A stretch of DNA of 64,000 bases. Origin: Rhexocercosporidium sp. MPI-PUGE-AT-0058. Its lineage: Eukaryota > Ascomycota > Leotiomycetes > Helotiales. Under the pieces are notes generated by a model that saw nothing but the letters and a program-made list of their open reading frames with translations, was not told the DNA's origin and ran no database searches. A program made the position numbers and the translations under genes. Shown here piece by piece: positions 39,576 through 51,417 of this stretch (its first letter is position 1; every line of letters begins with the position of its first letter). The DNA is taken from positions 62,001-126,000 of the forward strand of contig JAGTJL010000039.1 in the NCBI GenBank assembly GCA_020746875.1. The letters run 5' to 3'.

Positions 39576-39743
39576 ACCGCGAAGTTCCTAACTTTAAAAG
39601 GGTATTATTAGCTAACGCATCGAGGTAGAATAATAAAAAGTATATATTTCTAATTAATAGCGTTTATAATATCTGGAGTATTAGTTTTAATTGCATGACC
39701 TGTTTGTTTAGGACTGAGTAACCACGCCCTTTTTGGCTCAAGG

Positions 39744-40545
39744 TTTAAATAACACACTTAAATAACACAACCCTAAAACTTAAATAAAACACTTAAATAA
39801 CACACTTAAATAACACAACCCTAAAACTTAAATAAAATACTCAAATAACACACTCAAATAACATAACCCTAAAACTTAAAACAAACACTTAAATAACACA
39901 CTTAAATAACAACCCCAAAACTTAAATAAAACACTTAAATAAAACACTTAAATAATACACTTAAATAATACACTTAAATAATACACTTAAATAACACAAC
40001 CCTAAAACTTAAATAAAACACTTAAATAACACAACCCTAAAACTTAAATAAAACACTCAAATAATACACTCAAAATAACACACTCAAATAACACACTCAA
40101 ATAACACAACCTTAAAACTTAAATAAAACACTTAAATAACACATTCAAATAACACAACCCTAAAACTTAAATAAAACACTCAAATAACACACTTAAATAA
40201 CACAACCCTAAAACTTAAATAAAACACTTAAATAACACAACCCTAAAACTTAAATAAAACACTCAAATAATACACTCAAAATAACACACTCAAATAACAC
40301 ACTTAAATAATACACTTAAATAACACAACCTTAAAACTTAAATAAAACACTTAAATAACACACTCAAATAACAACCTTAAAACTTAAATAAAACACTTAA
40401 ATAAAACACTTAAATAACACACTTAAATAACACAATCCTAAAACTTAAATAAAACACTTAAATAACACAACCCTAAAACTTAAATAAAACACGTAAATAA
40501 TACAACCCTAAAATTTAAATAACACACTTAAATAAAACACGTAAT
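39744..40545. repeat. Minisatellite with telomere-like CCCTAAAA, without G on the plus strand
   Basis: Interspersed short units, mainly CACTTAAATAA, ACACAACCCTAAAACTTA and CACTCAAATAA, in variable order. CCCTAAAA occurs about ten times and close variants (CCTTAAAA, CCCCAAAA, TCCTAAAA) about five times. From 39,744 to 40,492 the plus strand contains no G at all. Unlike its surroundings the array is full of unmutated CpA. Confidence 0.9.
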
Positions 40546-41899
40546 AATATTTTATTTCCGTATTTTAAAATTTTTCTTTTTTATTACTTACTTTAATTTT
40601 CCTTTTTCTTAAAACTAAATCCATTTCTTAATTATTATTTAACCCTTTAAATTATAATAATACCTTCCCTATTTTAATTTATATTTATAAAATCTTTATT
40701 TAACCTTCTTTTTTTTAACCTTCATCTTCTCACCCTTAATTATCTTTTCTTTATAATTTTAATAACTTTATTTATTATTTCGCCTCTGATTTACTTTTAT
40801 TTTTATTTTCTAATTACCTTTATTTAATTATATAATAATAAAAACTATAAATTTTAAATATATATATTTATATAACCTTAAAACCTTAAATTACTTTTTA
40901 ATCTTTTTATTTTTTCCTTAATTAATCCTTATTCTCTTTATTTTATATTATATTTCTTGCCTTATTCAATACTTAATATATTATTATAACTCTTTTTCTT
41001 TTTACCTTTTTGTTTTTTTAATTTTAATTATTTCTTTATATCTTTTTCTTTTCTTTTTAATTATATTTTATAACTTTTGTTTATTTTATTTCTTTTTAAC
41101 GTTTACTCTTCTTACTTGTTTATTGATTATTCCTTACTTTTTTCTCTTTATATTTTATTTAATATTATAATTAACCCTTTTTATTTAAATATTACTTTTG
41201 TCTTTAATTATCCTCCCTTTTTTTAACGATTAATTATTATTAATCCTTATTATTCTCTCTTTCTCTTTTGCTTTGCATTAACGGCTTTAGCTCGGAATTT
41301 TAATTTTTTAATAAATACTTTTTATAAATTACTCCGCTGTCTCCTTTTTTAAAAAACGCCTTTATTTTAATATACTTTTTTATATGCTTATTCTTTTAAA
41401 CCCTTTTCTACTCTTTTAATCTAATCGTTAACCAATAAAACACTTATAATAAAATATTAGCTTCTATAATCCCTTAAATAATCTTTTCGCTAAACCATTT
41501 TAATATTCCCTTTTTAACTTCCGCTTCTTCCTCTTAGTCTAATTATTCGTTTAATCCTCAAATGCCCCTCGCTCATATATATAACTAAACCGCTGAATCT
41601 AATACCTCGGACGGCCTTATAACTAAAATAGCTACGATGATTAGTCGGACAATTCCTTCGTATTAATATATGCCCCTTAGAATTTACCAAAACTTCCGAT
41701 TTCCTTTATAAATCTCCTCTTATTGCTTACAAATCTACTGAGTAATTCCGTAATTATAATAATTAATATATACTTAAAAATAAATACTTTATAATGCTTA
41801 AACTTTTTTATAAATTAATTCATATTTCTTATTTATATATTCTTTAAACGTATATCGGATATTAACCTGACGGCCGCTACACTTCCGAACGTAATATAA
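40546..41899. other. Pyrimidine-rich AT DNA, no gene seen
   Basis: The plus strand is largely T with C and A and very few G up to about 41,280, continuing the skew of the adjacent minisatellite. From 41,400 ordinary RIP-type composition resumes. No coding sequence recognised. Confidence 0.5.
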
Positions 41900-44800
41900 T
41901 AAATACTTACTAACTTATATATCTAATCGATTTTCTAAATCTTATACGTTATAGCCTTTTTATTAATAATATACTTAAACCTGCAATCGTTGCTATTGCC
42001 GCTGGATTTGTTAAGACTAAAACTCTTCTCGTTTTATTAAACTAATTAAATTTGCCGTAAACCCTCGATTAAAACTCACGGTACTACTTTATAAATATAT
42101 TAAGGGTAAATTAAGAAATAAATCATTGCTACTATCGAATCTATTTATAAGGACGCCGGCAACTCGAACGCTATTAAATAGGATATTAATAACATTATCT
42201 ATTAACCGACTCTGCTTTTCTTACTTCTTCCGGGCTTTTTTAATATATACTTGCCGCTTCGCCTCCAATTCTTTTATTATAGTATTACTTTCGTAACACA
42301 TATCGTAACGCTCTTCCTTATCCTCATACCTCACTCGATTAATCCTTTTATTTATTTTTTAATTTAAATATATTCGCCGACATTTAATACTACTTATAAA
42401 TCGCTTAACCTTTTGCCTCTTAATCCTTTCTTTTTCCTTCGCTGTTATAATAATATAAAACTTAAGCGGTTGTCTTTATACTTACTTATACGACTTTTAT
42501 AATACCTTTTATTTTTTAATAAACATTATAATAATAGCTTAACTTCTTAACCTATCCCGCCCGCCTTATCCACTCTTTTAACCATAACTCCGCATTTAAT
42601 AAATAAGCTTAATATAAATTATTACTTAAACATCGGGCCGGTTAATGCCTAATCTAAATGTATTAGTGGCAATAATAACCCGTCTATTTAAACTCTCCCA
42701 CGCCTTCCGAATCTCATCTTTAATTATTGCATTACTTATATCTCGATAATATACGTGGCAATCTAATACACTACTTACCTCCTAAGTAATAATAATATTA
42801 TTATTATATATAATAATTTTAATTAATATAACGTACTCTTTTAACTTCTCTTTCACTAACTTGCAAACGGCTATAATATCCCCTCTCTTAAACTCATCCT
42901 CCTTATACTTAACCACGAAATACGCAATATTAGGCCGGCTAGTAGGCGCTCGGAATATATGAACATCTTCGGCCCGGATCTTTATAATATTCATAAATTC
43001 AGGCTCGGCATATAGTAATAATATCGCCGTTAAATAAATCATTTATACCCCTCTTTTCACTAACTCGCTTAATCGCCTCATCTCGGAACAGAATTAAGGG
43101 GTGCTATTTAAAACCGTGTAACATTTATTAAATATAAACCGGTTTAATTAATATAACTTTTACAACTAATTTAAAAACGTTCTAAATGTTTTATTAACGG
43201 CTAACTCTAAAATAATAATAATAATTTAACTTAAGGAATAGCATTGCCTAAGATCCCATTTCATATATAAAATGCCTAATTGCTAACATCGTTTTATTAT
43301 ATACTCTTATAACGAAACTAATAAGCTAATGATAATAGTAGTGCCGGAATATATACTCTTTACTAGTAATTAAAATAATAATGTCTTCTTAACCCCTGTT
43401 ATTATTACGCTTAAAATAGGGCTTTAGTGCTTTATAATAGCTTCTAACACGGGCTCTTACAATTCACGAAACCGGGCCTCGCTCCTTAACATCTTTTTTA
43501 ACTCGGTATAAATGTTAATACCTTGTAATCACTTTTACCGGGCTATTTATATATTTTATATTTCTTTTTCATATACTTGCCGCTTTCTCTTAGCTTTTTT
43601 ACTTATTTTAACGCCTTAATATATTAATAAAAACCCTAAAAAATAATATTATACGTGGCTGATTCGCCGGAACTTCTCTTAACGGCTAATAATAGAATTG
43701 TCTCCTTTTATTAACTCTTAGGCGTAAATTATGCTTATAATATAAGTTTTATAATCGGCTTGCAAATCTTATAAATTATTTTTATTTATATTATCCTTAT
43801 TTTACCTCTTATCCTTTTTTAACTTTATTTTCTTTTCCTCGAATCGGTCTTCTCGATAATATCGCCCGGATATAGTAATAGTAATTTATTAATATTTATT
43901 AATATTTAACTTATTTATACTTATTTATTTAATAGCTACTTTTTTTAAAATCTTCCGGGCTCGTTCGGATGTTTATATACGTGCTTAACGCTAAGCTAAT
44001 AACCTCGATTGCTGCCTATTTCTATTCTTATCTTTATTTTTTAATTTTTTCTCCTTTTCTTCTGGAATATCGTCCTCCTCGATGGGCTTAAGCTACTTTC
44101 GCTTTAGTTTTATTTACTGCCGGTGCTCTTTTTTCTGATTATCTTTTTATAAAAATAAATTAAAACTCGGCTTTTTTATTATTTAAAATTATAACTTTTC
44201 TTAAAATAATAAAACTAATTATAAATAATATATTAATAACCCCCCTACTTCTCGTGGCAAATACTAGTAGATAATATTAATATTCCTGTTACTTCGATAC
44301 CCTTTATAATATATAGCTATAAACGCGACTAACCTTTTTTTAATAATAATATTTTAGATTTTATTATATGCCGTATTCTTTTACCGTATCCTTAATAATT
44401 CTAGTGCTTTAACTAATTGCCCGCTATATAAATGCATTAAAACTCATAATAACTTTTAAAATCGCTTTACGTAACGTTAATATGCGGTCACCGCTTTCTT
44501 TTTTAATCTCCCGGCTTAGTTTATAAAATGCTCTCGTAACCCGTCTTTTTTATATATTTGCTTATATAATTATTATTGCTTATATATTGCGAATTAATTC
44601 CGCTTATTATTTAAAAATAACTACTTTACTTTAGTTTTTAATAGCTAGTCTATTATTTTATCTTAATGAATCGGGGGGACTTATTTTATATTCACTTCTT
44701 AATTTATATTTATTTTTATTATTATTAACTTCTTAATCAACTCCTCTTTAGCTTCTTTAACTAACTTATAAACTATACTACGGAACTTCGTTATATTAAA

Positions 44801-46100
44801 TCTTATATATAAATATAAAATATTATCCTTAATTTATTAAATCTTCTTTTTAGTAATAGTAATATACCGAATCTTAAAACTGTATAACCGATTATAATAT
44901 AATTATTATATTAGTTTAGGATCTTTATTATTATAAATTATAATTATGAATAAACGAATTAAACCTTACGTCAAAATATAATAATTAAACGCTTTTTCTT
45001 TAGCTCTTTTTGTACTTAAATCGCGGTCCTTATATTATTTAACGGCTTCTCGTCGCCGCTCGTACGCCTTTTGAATTATTATTAACTGGGCTAACTTAAT
45101 TACCGCCGAATATTTAAGCGTATAATCCTTTATATTTAACTACTTATTATCTTCCCGTATTCCTAAAACGGCCAACCTATTAATTATAATACTCTTATAC
45201 TCGTCGTCTTATAATAATTAATTAAATAACGCAATTTATAACTGTAAAATTTATTATTAAATCTGTTTTATTTATTCGATCTCTTCGTTTGACGCTCCCT
45301 CCTCCTCCTTTGCCCCGCTTTTTAAATCTCCTTACTCCTATATAAACTCTTTAACGTTTGTTTATACGTCGTTAATAATTATTTATTATCTTTTCGTTAA
45401 CTTATACCTCGGCCGCTTCTCGGGCTTAATGTCTTTAAACCGGAATATATAACGTAATAATTACTTATATACCTTTATATACGCCTTCACCGTAGTAATA
45501 TTTATTCAATTATTAAACGGTATCCGCATATCCTTATCTACCTCCTTTCGGTTCGCTTTAAATAACGCCTTTAACTTAACTATTAGCCGAATATAATAGT
45601 ATTATACGTTTTAAATTAATTAATTAAACGCCTTATATAATACCTCTAACTCGGGCTCGTCGTCCTTTATAAAGGTAATTAATTCTCGTAACTCCTTTTA
45701 ATTAAACGCTCTTAAATACTCGACCTATTTTACGCGGCGTAATTATAAATTAAGTTCTTGGGATTCCTTTAATTCGGTAATTTAGCGGCGTGCTTCTTCC
45801 TTTACTTATTATATAGCTTACTTTAACGTCGCCTTTGCGGTATCTAAATCAACGTCTCTAGTCAATATAACTAAATTAGAATCGGCTGTTTATACCTCGA
45901 AAAACTGCGCTCCGAGGCCGTAAACGAAAAAATGCTAATAATAGACTCCGGTTCTCTATAGGAATTTCTTTTTTGTCCTTATTTTAAGTCTGCCTTTTTA
46001 CTTATTCTCTCACTTATACTCCTCCCGATAATGCTTTCGAATCTAATCTTTATAATAACTAATAAACCGACATAATCTGGTATTTTCGTTTTTAAATTTA
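41900..46100 (-). pseudogene. TLH-type relic C: RecQ-like helicase
   Basis: Minus-strand relic. The N-terminal half includes IINRLAVLGIREDNK (near 45,170), RAKEKAFNYYILT (near 44,990), FSFKIRYITIT-like sequence (near 44,860) and LREHFINAGRLKKKAVTAYQ-like sequence (near 44,510). The helicase includes a DECH-type box as NKCYTVLNST (near 43,120; D to N, E to K and H to Y are all RIP transitions), MRRLSELVKRGVMIYLTA-like (near 43,060), RAEDVHIFRAPTSRPNIAYF (near 42,950) and motif V as RVIIATNTFRLGINRPDV (near 42,650). The rest to about 41,900 is less certain. It differs in sequence from relics A and B, so it is another family member. Confidence 0.75.
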
Positions 46101-47510
46101 TATTACATTTTATTTGTCTTTAGTAATTGTAACTCGGAAATGAGTGGACTACTTATTAATAAGAAAACTAACTTATTTAATTCTGCCCGGCTTTTAATTA
46201 ATTCTTTAATGACTTGAATATATTAAATAATTCGCGTTCGTTTATTTTATAATATATTATATTTATCTTTGTCCCTCAAATGTACGTCGATGCCACTAGG
46301 TAATACGGTATGCTTATACTAGGAACACACGATTACACGTTAAACTAAGAAATATATAAATGAATTTATAATATGAAAAATATAAATCGAATTAACTTAA
46401 TTCTTTACTTTTTATATTTTATACGTCTTCTTGCCCTTACGCGTTCGATATTCATATTCATACACCGAACCTATACGTGTTATAACTAGTAATAATTTCC
46501 GCTTTTATACTTTTATGCTTTTATACTTATTTTATGCTTAAGATTTATATTTGGCCCGTGCATTTACTTCTCTTATTAAAACTCGACGACGATAATTGTC
46601 TTCTTATAAAACTCACTTTATAATAAAATTCCGGTGGAAATCTCGACGGCGTTAGTGTCGCATATGCCTAGGCCAACTTATATACGAGTTTAAGCCGCAT
46701 CCGAGCTTATTTAGACGTAACCTCAGCAAGTCGAATTGACTAACTCCCTCGGCAATTCTACGTTAAACGTTTATATAAGAAATGAAGTCGAAATGACTCA
46801 ATTCGACTTCTAAATTGTAGATAGGCTTAACTTTTCGGCAATTTAATACGCTCTTTCTCATCGATTAATTTCTTAAAAATAATAACGCGATCGGAAAGCT
46901 TTTATAAGCATACCTTAATGAAAACGATTGATTTAATAGGTCATAGCCTTAGCAATTAATCGATGTACTTAATAAGCAAATATCCCTTCGATTCTCGATT
47001 GGGATTATAGTCTTCAAGCGATCCGCATAGTATTTACGAAAGAGGAGTATACTAGTTGAATTACTCGTTGAAAACTTATCTTTATATATGCAAATCAAAT
47101 CTCACGACTTTAATAAGTTATCGAGTATAAAGATTAGACTAAAAAGTAGTGGTTTTTAGTTTTTTTTTAAGTAACGAAACTTAAATATAATTAAGGAAAT
47201 ATATGAAGGATTAAGTAATACGTCTAACCGAGAAAGTAAAACTTTATTACTTTAATTACTTAAAGTCTCGATACTAAAGGAAAATCGATCAAATGTTTTG
47301 AGATTCGATATCTAAAAAAAAAAATACAACTAATATAAAGGTTTATTTTAAGAAAGAAAAAAAATAAGAAACGATTAATAAGGATTCGTATAATGGAATC
47401 ATTATTTGAATTATATAAGGAATTTTATAATAATACCTTAGCTTGATTTTTTAATAAGATAATACTAAAAGCTACCCTTTTAAATATATAATTTTACTAT
47501 TTAATATTGT
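46101..47510. other. AT-rich DNA, no gene seen
   Basis: Contains an inverted pair of AAGTCGAATTGA near 46,728 and 46,800. AT richness ends abruptly at 47,510. Confidence 0.45.
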
Positions 47511-47650
47511 CAGGTCTGCCGAGAGCCTCACAAGGAAGGCCGGCCTCTCGACTTAAAATTTGAGTTGGCAGCTTAGAGAGGAATAGAGTTTACTGGTTCG
47601 GATGAAGTGCTACGACAAGACTATGTCCGAGATCAGGTGCTCGACAGCTA

Positions 47651-49463
47651 ACGTCGAGCACCCCCCTTCCGCCCACCTCGCGTAATATCAGCACTCTCTA
47701 TTCAACACTTAATAATTCTATTCTACGTCAACTTTTATACAAGAAATTATAAAGTCAGAATCTCCTTCTAATTCTGGTTCTACTAATGTAATTTGACGCT
47801 CTCCAGCCGCAATTTGAGCCGCCTAAATAGCATATATTATCGCAAACTTGGAATTTGGGCTAGTTTAGACTTTCCTCTTTTTCCTTAGCCTTAATTGCTC
47901 TAATCGCTTTTCCAACTCTCTAATTCTCATATTTGCCTTCCTTAATTCGTAATCCTTTTTATCAAATCCTTTTATAATCTTCCTAAAAAGTAAACGCTGC
48001 GTCGGATGTTGATTATGTGATTCGCTTGCCAAAGTGCGTATTTATAAACGAAGATCTTTTATAGCTTTAGGAGTCTATAACTGAATGGAAGTACTAGAAG
48101 GCTCGGGAGGTAGCGTTGCTACTCTGTGAGACTCTTAAAGAGCCGGAGCTGTCGATTTATTACTATTTTCTAGCAATAACGGGCTTATCAAGGGTTTCGC
48201 CAGAAATACCGGCCATAATCCATTAGTTCTCCACTCAGATTTGATATTAAAAGGAGTAATAGTATCTCGGCGTGCTTTTTAATAACAAAGAAGGAAATTG
48301 CGCTTGCCAATTAGCGTGGAATCGATTAAAGAACTTAATTTATGCAATTCCTTTCGGTAAGCGCGCTTTAGCGCAAAGAAAACCGTCAAATCCAAGAGTT
48401 ATAAGACGTGTAACGTATATGCGGGTAAATATAATAGATAAATATTATTTTCAAGACACTTCCAAAGGAATTCCGTAGTCTTATAGCTTCCGTGGCCGTC
48501 TAGAATAAGGAGTCTTGCTAAATGATCACGTGGATCCGTTTGAGGGATAAACACCTTTACCAGCCATTCAAGAGCCGTATCGTCGGTCGTCCACTTATTA
48601 TCGGTTGCAGTGAAGTGCCAGTCATTGAATACGTCTAATTAAGACGGAAACCACTATTGCTGCACCGATTTTCTCTTGTAAATTACAAGAGGTTGTGTAA
48701 AGACTCCGGTTGCAGAGATACATTCAATGATTGACGTCCAAGTACGTGAGCCTGGCTGTTTTCCTTGAATCTTGCGCTTTTCGGCGTGCCTTATGACGAA
48801 TCCATTAAGACCGTAGCCTTCCATAATACCGGTCTCGTCCATATTCTATCGTTGGCTAACTGGAATGGCCTTGATAGCTGGGATCTTTAGTTTTTGGAAC
48901 CAGGGCTTAATAACTTCGGAACAAGCGTAATTAATACGTACAGAATCGACATATATTTGCCTCTTCGTCTTTAGAATAGGATTCCGTGCCAGAAACTTAT
49001 AAATCCAGTGTCTTCCGAGTGGTAAATGGTCTCCTTGAAGAGCTAAAAGTCTCTCTCCAAAAACCTTAATTTGTGCATGCGTAACTCCACGGCCAAGAGA
49101 CTCCCGAGTCAAAATTCAATCAGTTAATCGACTCTCTACTACCGTAAGTAGCCTTTGCAAGTGGCTAGCACCTTCCTGGCGTGATAAAGTAGTTGCGTTG
49201 CGGCCACGAAATGTAGACCTCGGAATACCCCACTCAAGCGATGCCTTTCGCAAAGACTTGCCATTTGCGATCTCTGCAAGCGCAGACATGACGTCATACT
49301 CGGTGTATTGAGGCTTCATGATAAGAGCAAGTCACATTCCAAATTTAAGAAGAATTGATTAAAGAATCAAGGAGTAATTAATTATTTAAGTTAGTAAGTA
49401 GATGTAGCGGTGAGTTAAGCGAGGTAGGCGGAAGGGGGTAGGCGGAAGGGGGGTGCTCGACGT
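47651..49463 (-). mobile_element. Fot1/pogo-type transposon with terminal inverted repeats and TA duplication
   Basis: A 1,813-bp element. Left end ACGTCGAGCACCCCCCTTCC (47,651) and the inverted copy at 49,463 continue as matching repeats of roughly 30 bp. TA occurs at 47,649-47,650 and 49,464-49,465. TA duplication and size are those of the Fot1/pogo branch of Tc1-mariner. The right repeat carries an extra tandem copy of about 13 bp (TAGGCGGAAGGGG) near 49,425-49,450. It encodes the transposase listed separately. Confidence 0.9.
47718..49319 (-). pseudogene. Fot1/pogo transposase (DDE superfamily)
   Basis: Reads from MKPQYTEYDVMSALAEIANG (49,319) with helix-turn-helix segments (KASLEWGIPRSTF), a CENP-B-like domain (LGRHWIYKFLARNP) and the catalytic core: first Asp in NMDETGIMEGYG (near 48,840), second in LLILDGHGSYKT (near 48,510) and third in LDLTVFFALKRAYRKEL (near 48,370). 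A basic helical C-terminus follows (RELEKRLEQLRLRKKRK, 47,890) and the stop is at 47,718. About six in-frame stops (49,116, 48,843, 48,654, 48,630, 48,080 and others), several at Trp or Gln codons, make it inactive, although all three catalytic Asp remain. Confidence 0.88.
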
Positions 49464-49911
49464 TATAAGAGAGACCTTGAAGTCATGTTAGGCAGTTGTC
49501 TCTATTGTCGTATCCTTGGCCGCAAGTTTAATCACGCGCCAGGTAAATGCTCCCGGCGATTCCACTGGATCCATGCCAAGAACGAAGCCCTCCAGACGCA
49601 GAAGCGGGAAAAGAAGGGCTAGATCCAGCAATATATGGCATGCTAGAACTGCTACCAGCCGCAGGACATTTGTCGGGCAGCGGATCCAGAGCACAAGGAG
49701 ACGGAATGCCGGTTCCCTGACATGGTTATGCCGCTTTGTTATAGGGTGTATAAATAGGCCGCGGCAGTGATTGGCTGCAGAAGCACTTCCGGCGGGCTTT
49801 TAAGACCGAACTGAGTACATGCTCTTGCTAGGAGAGACGGCGTCACTTCAAGGGAATGAGTGCATCCAGGCCAACTGTGTAGCGACCCTTGCTCTGGCAG
49901 AGCTAGGGTAG

Positions 49912-50355
49912 GGGTTCTGATTGAATGGCTAGGGGTTTGTTATATGTCAAAGAAGGAAGGGCGGCGAGTATGGCGCCCCGATTATAGAGCCTATTGTACG
50001 CTTTGATTGGATAGTTGGAAGTTTGTTGCATATCGACAAAAAGGAAACTATAAGTTAGATGTAGCTATAATAGATTGATTGAAAGCTTTCGTAACATATT
50101 CGACCAAGAAGGCGGTAATATTGTCTGGAGACACTTAGGTCGAGGTTCTCTCTAGTGCAGAAACTACTGAAAAGGGCGAAGAGAGCAGGTTGGGGAATAA
50201 GAGGATGTAATTAATGTCAATTGCTTAATGTATGCTCTAAGGCCAATTGGTTGCCACTCTTTACGCGGACTATATTCCAGAATTCGCCGGCCAAAAACGA
50301 GGAACTCCCGCACCTGAGAAGCAACGGCATATTGGCTCACACTCGACTTTCAAAT
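49912..50355. other. Intergenic with an imperfect direct repeat
   Basis: Two similar stretches of about 40 bp (near 49,918 and 49,997; shared pattern TTGATTGRATRGYTRGRRGTTTGTTRYATRTC) suggest an old local duplication. No gene seen. Confidence 0.4.
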
Positions 50356-51162
50356 TTAATCCTCTTCCTTCTCATCAAATTCCTCCTCCAACACCGCCTT
50401 AACAACATCATCCTCCTCCACCTCCTCCTTACTCCTAACACCCCAATGAACCTTCTACCTCCCCTCCCCTAAACTGGCCTTCTCCACCTTCCGACTATTA
50501 AACCACTTAAACCCCACTCTATAATACTGCACCGCAAACACCATCTCTCCCTCACTCTCCCCTCTCCTCGCAAGGCCCTTCTCCCTCCCAACTCCACTCG
50601 AGATCCCCGGATCTAACACAGTCCCAAATTGAATTCCTGGAATATTTACCGCCGCTACGGCCGAGACAGGAAGTTTAACTTCTGTGATAAGAGATGAAGA
50701 TGATATGGTAAGTTCAGTAGTCGAAGGGTCAAGGAATGTGCGGAACCCGACGATGAAATAGATAGTTTTGCCGGACTCTATATAATCTTCCATCCATTGT
50801 CTTGTTTCGCGCATTCCACATGCTTTCTTGAATAAGGTATCCCATTGCTTCAACTCATACGATGCTGAGGAAGTTGCGCTGACGGCTGTACTTTAAGCAT
50901 TTCCTTTGCTTTTATAGAGATTGAGGAGTTCTGTGAATTGACCGCCGTGGGAGGAATTGAGGTCGTCGAGACCGACTTCGAGGATGTTGTGTTGAAGGGC
51001 GAGACTGTGGTCGGGCAGTGAGTTGGGGAAGGGATTGTGGTAGTGGCGTTGTGCGGAGTGGAGGTCGGTTATGAAGCGGGCGAGGGAGATGCTTTCGACG
51101 GGGAGGAGTCGGTTTTGGAGGATTAATTTTCTTCCTCCCATGATTAGAAATTCGATATGCAA
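50356..51162 (-). pseudogene. Hypothetical fungal protein, two premature stops
   Basis: Opens MHIEFLIMGGRKLILQNRLL (51,162), runs to KSKGNA-stop at 50,893, then continues in the same frame STAVSATSSASYELKQWDTL, YFIVGFRTFLDPSTTELT and VQYYRVGFKWFNSRKVEKA. A second stop at 50,455 is followed by KVHWGVRSKEEVEEDDVVK to 50,356. The second stop is TAG where Trp fits (G to A); the first is TAA. Coding character on both sides of each stop is clear (acidic tail, beta-rich middle). No named domain recognised and no membrane segment. Probably a recent pseudogene rather than a RIP target, as composition is normal. Confidence 0.6.
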
Positions 51163-51417
51163 TTTTCAGAAACGAATTTGAGAGTTCAGTGGTTGGTATT
51201 TAGGAGACCGCAGGTCTGGTGCCTATTATGTGACGTGGGTGAATCGGGAAGTTTAGGCATCCTGGGCTCGGGGTTGCTTGCTGCGCCACCACCCGTGAAT
51301 CCTGGGCTGCATCTATCTCCCTTGCCCAGATTTGCCTGATTTCATTTTTAGTCATGAACAAAAAGAAAATCTAGATGACTTTTCGGTTGTTGTGTTGTTT
51401 TATTCTACAAGGGACTA

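Larger units (their letters stand above)
47511..49911 (+). pseudogene. TLH C-terminal fragment E, split by a pogo transposon
   Basis: Plus-strand fragment in two pieces, 47,511-47,650 and 49,464-49,911. Read across the insertion site with one TA removed, the frame is continuous: DEVLRQDYVRDQVLDSY then KRDLEVMLGSCLYC. It continues NHAPGKCSRRFHWIHAKNEA, CNCYQPQDICRAADPEH-like, ECRFPDMVMPLCYRVY and GNECIQANCVATLALAELG with stop at 49,909-49,911. This is the Cys-rich tail of TLH proteins, homologous to the end of relic A. Single-base shifts near 49,766 and 49,815 and stops at 49,619, 49,642 and 49,756 disable it. It is far less mutated than relics A to C and lies in the opposite orientation. Confidence 0.8.

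Noticed and set aside
39744..40545. CRISPR-like array
   Set aside because: Units are short and irregular with no unique spacers, and the organism is a fungus.
39744..40545. A true telomere end
   Set aside because: CCCTAAAA units are interspersed with other sequence, not tandem, and coding relics continue on both sides.
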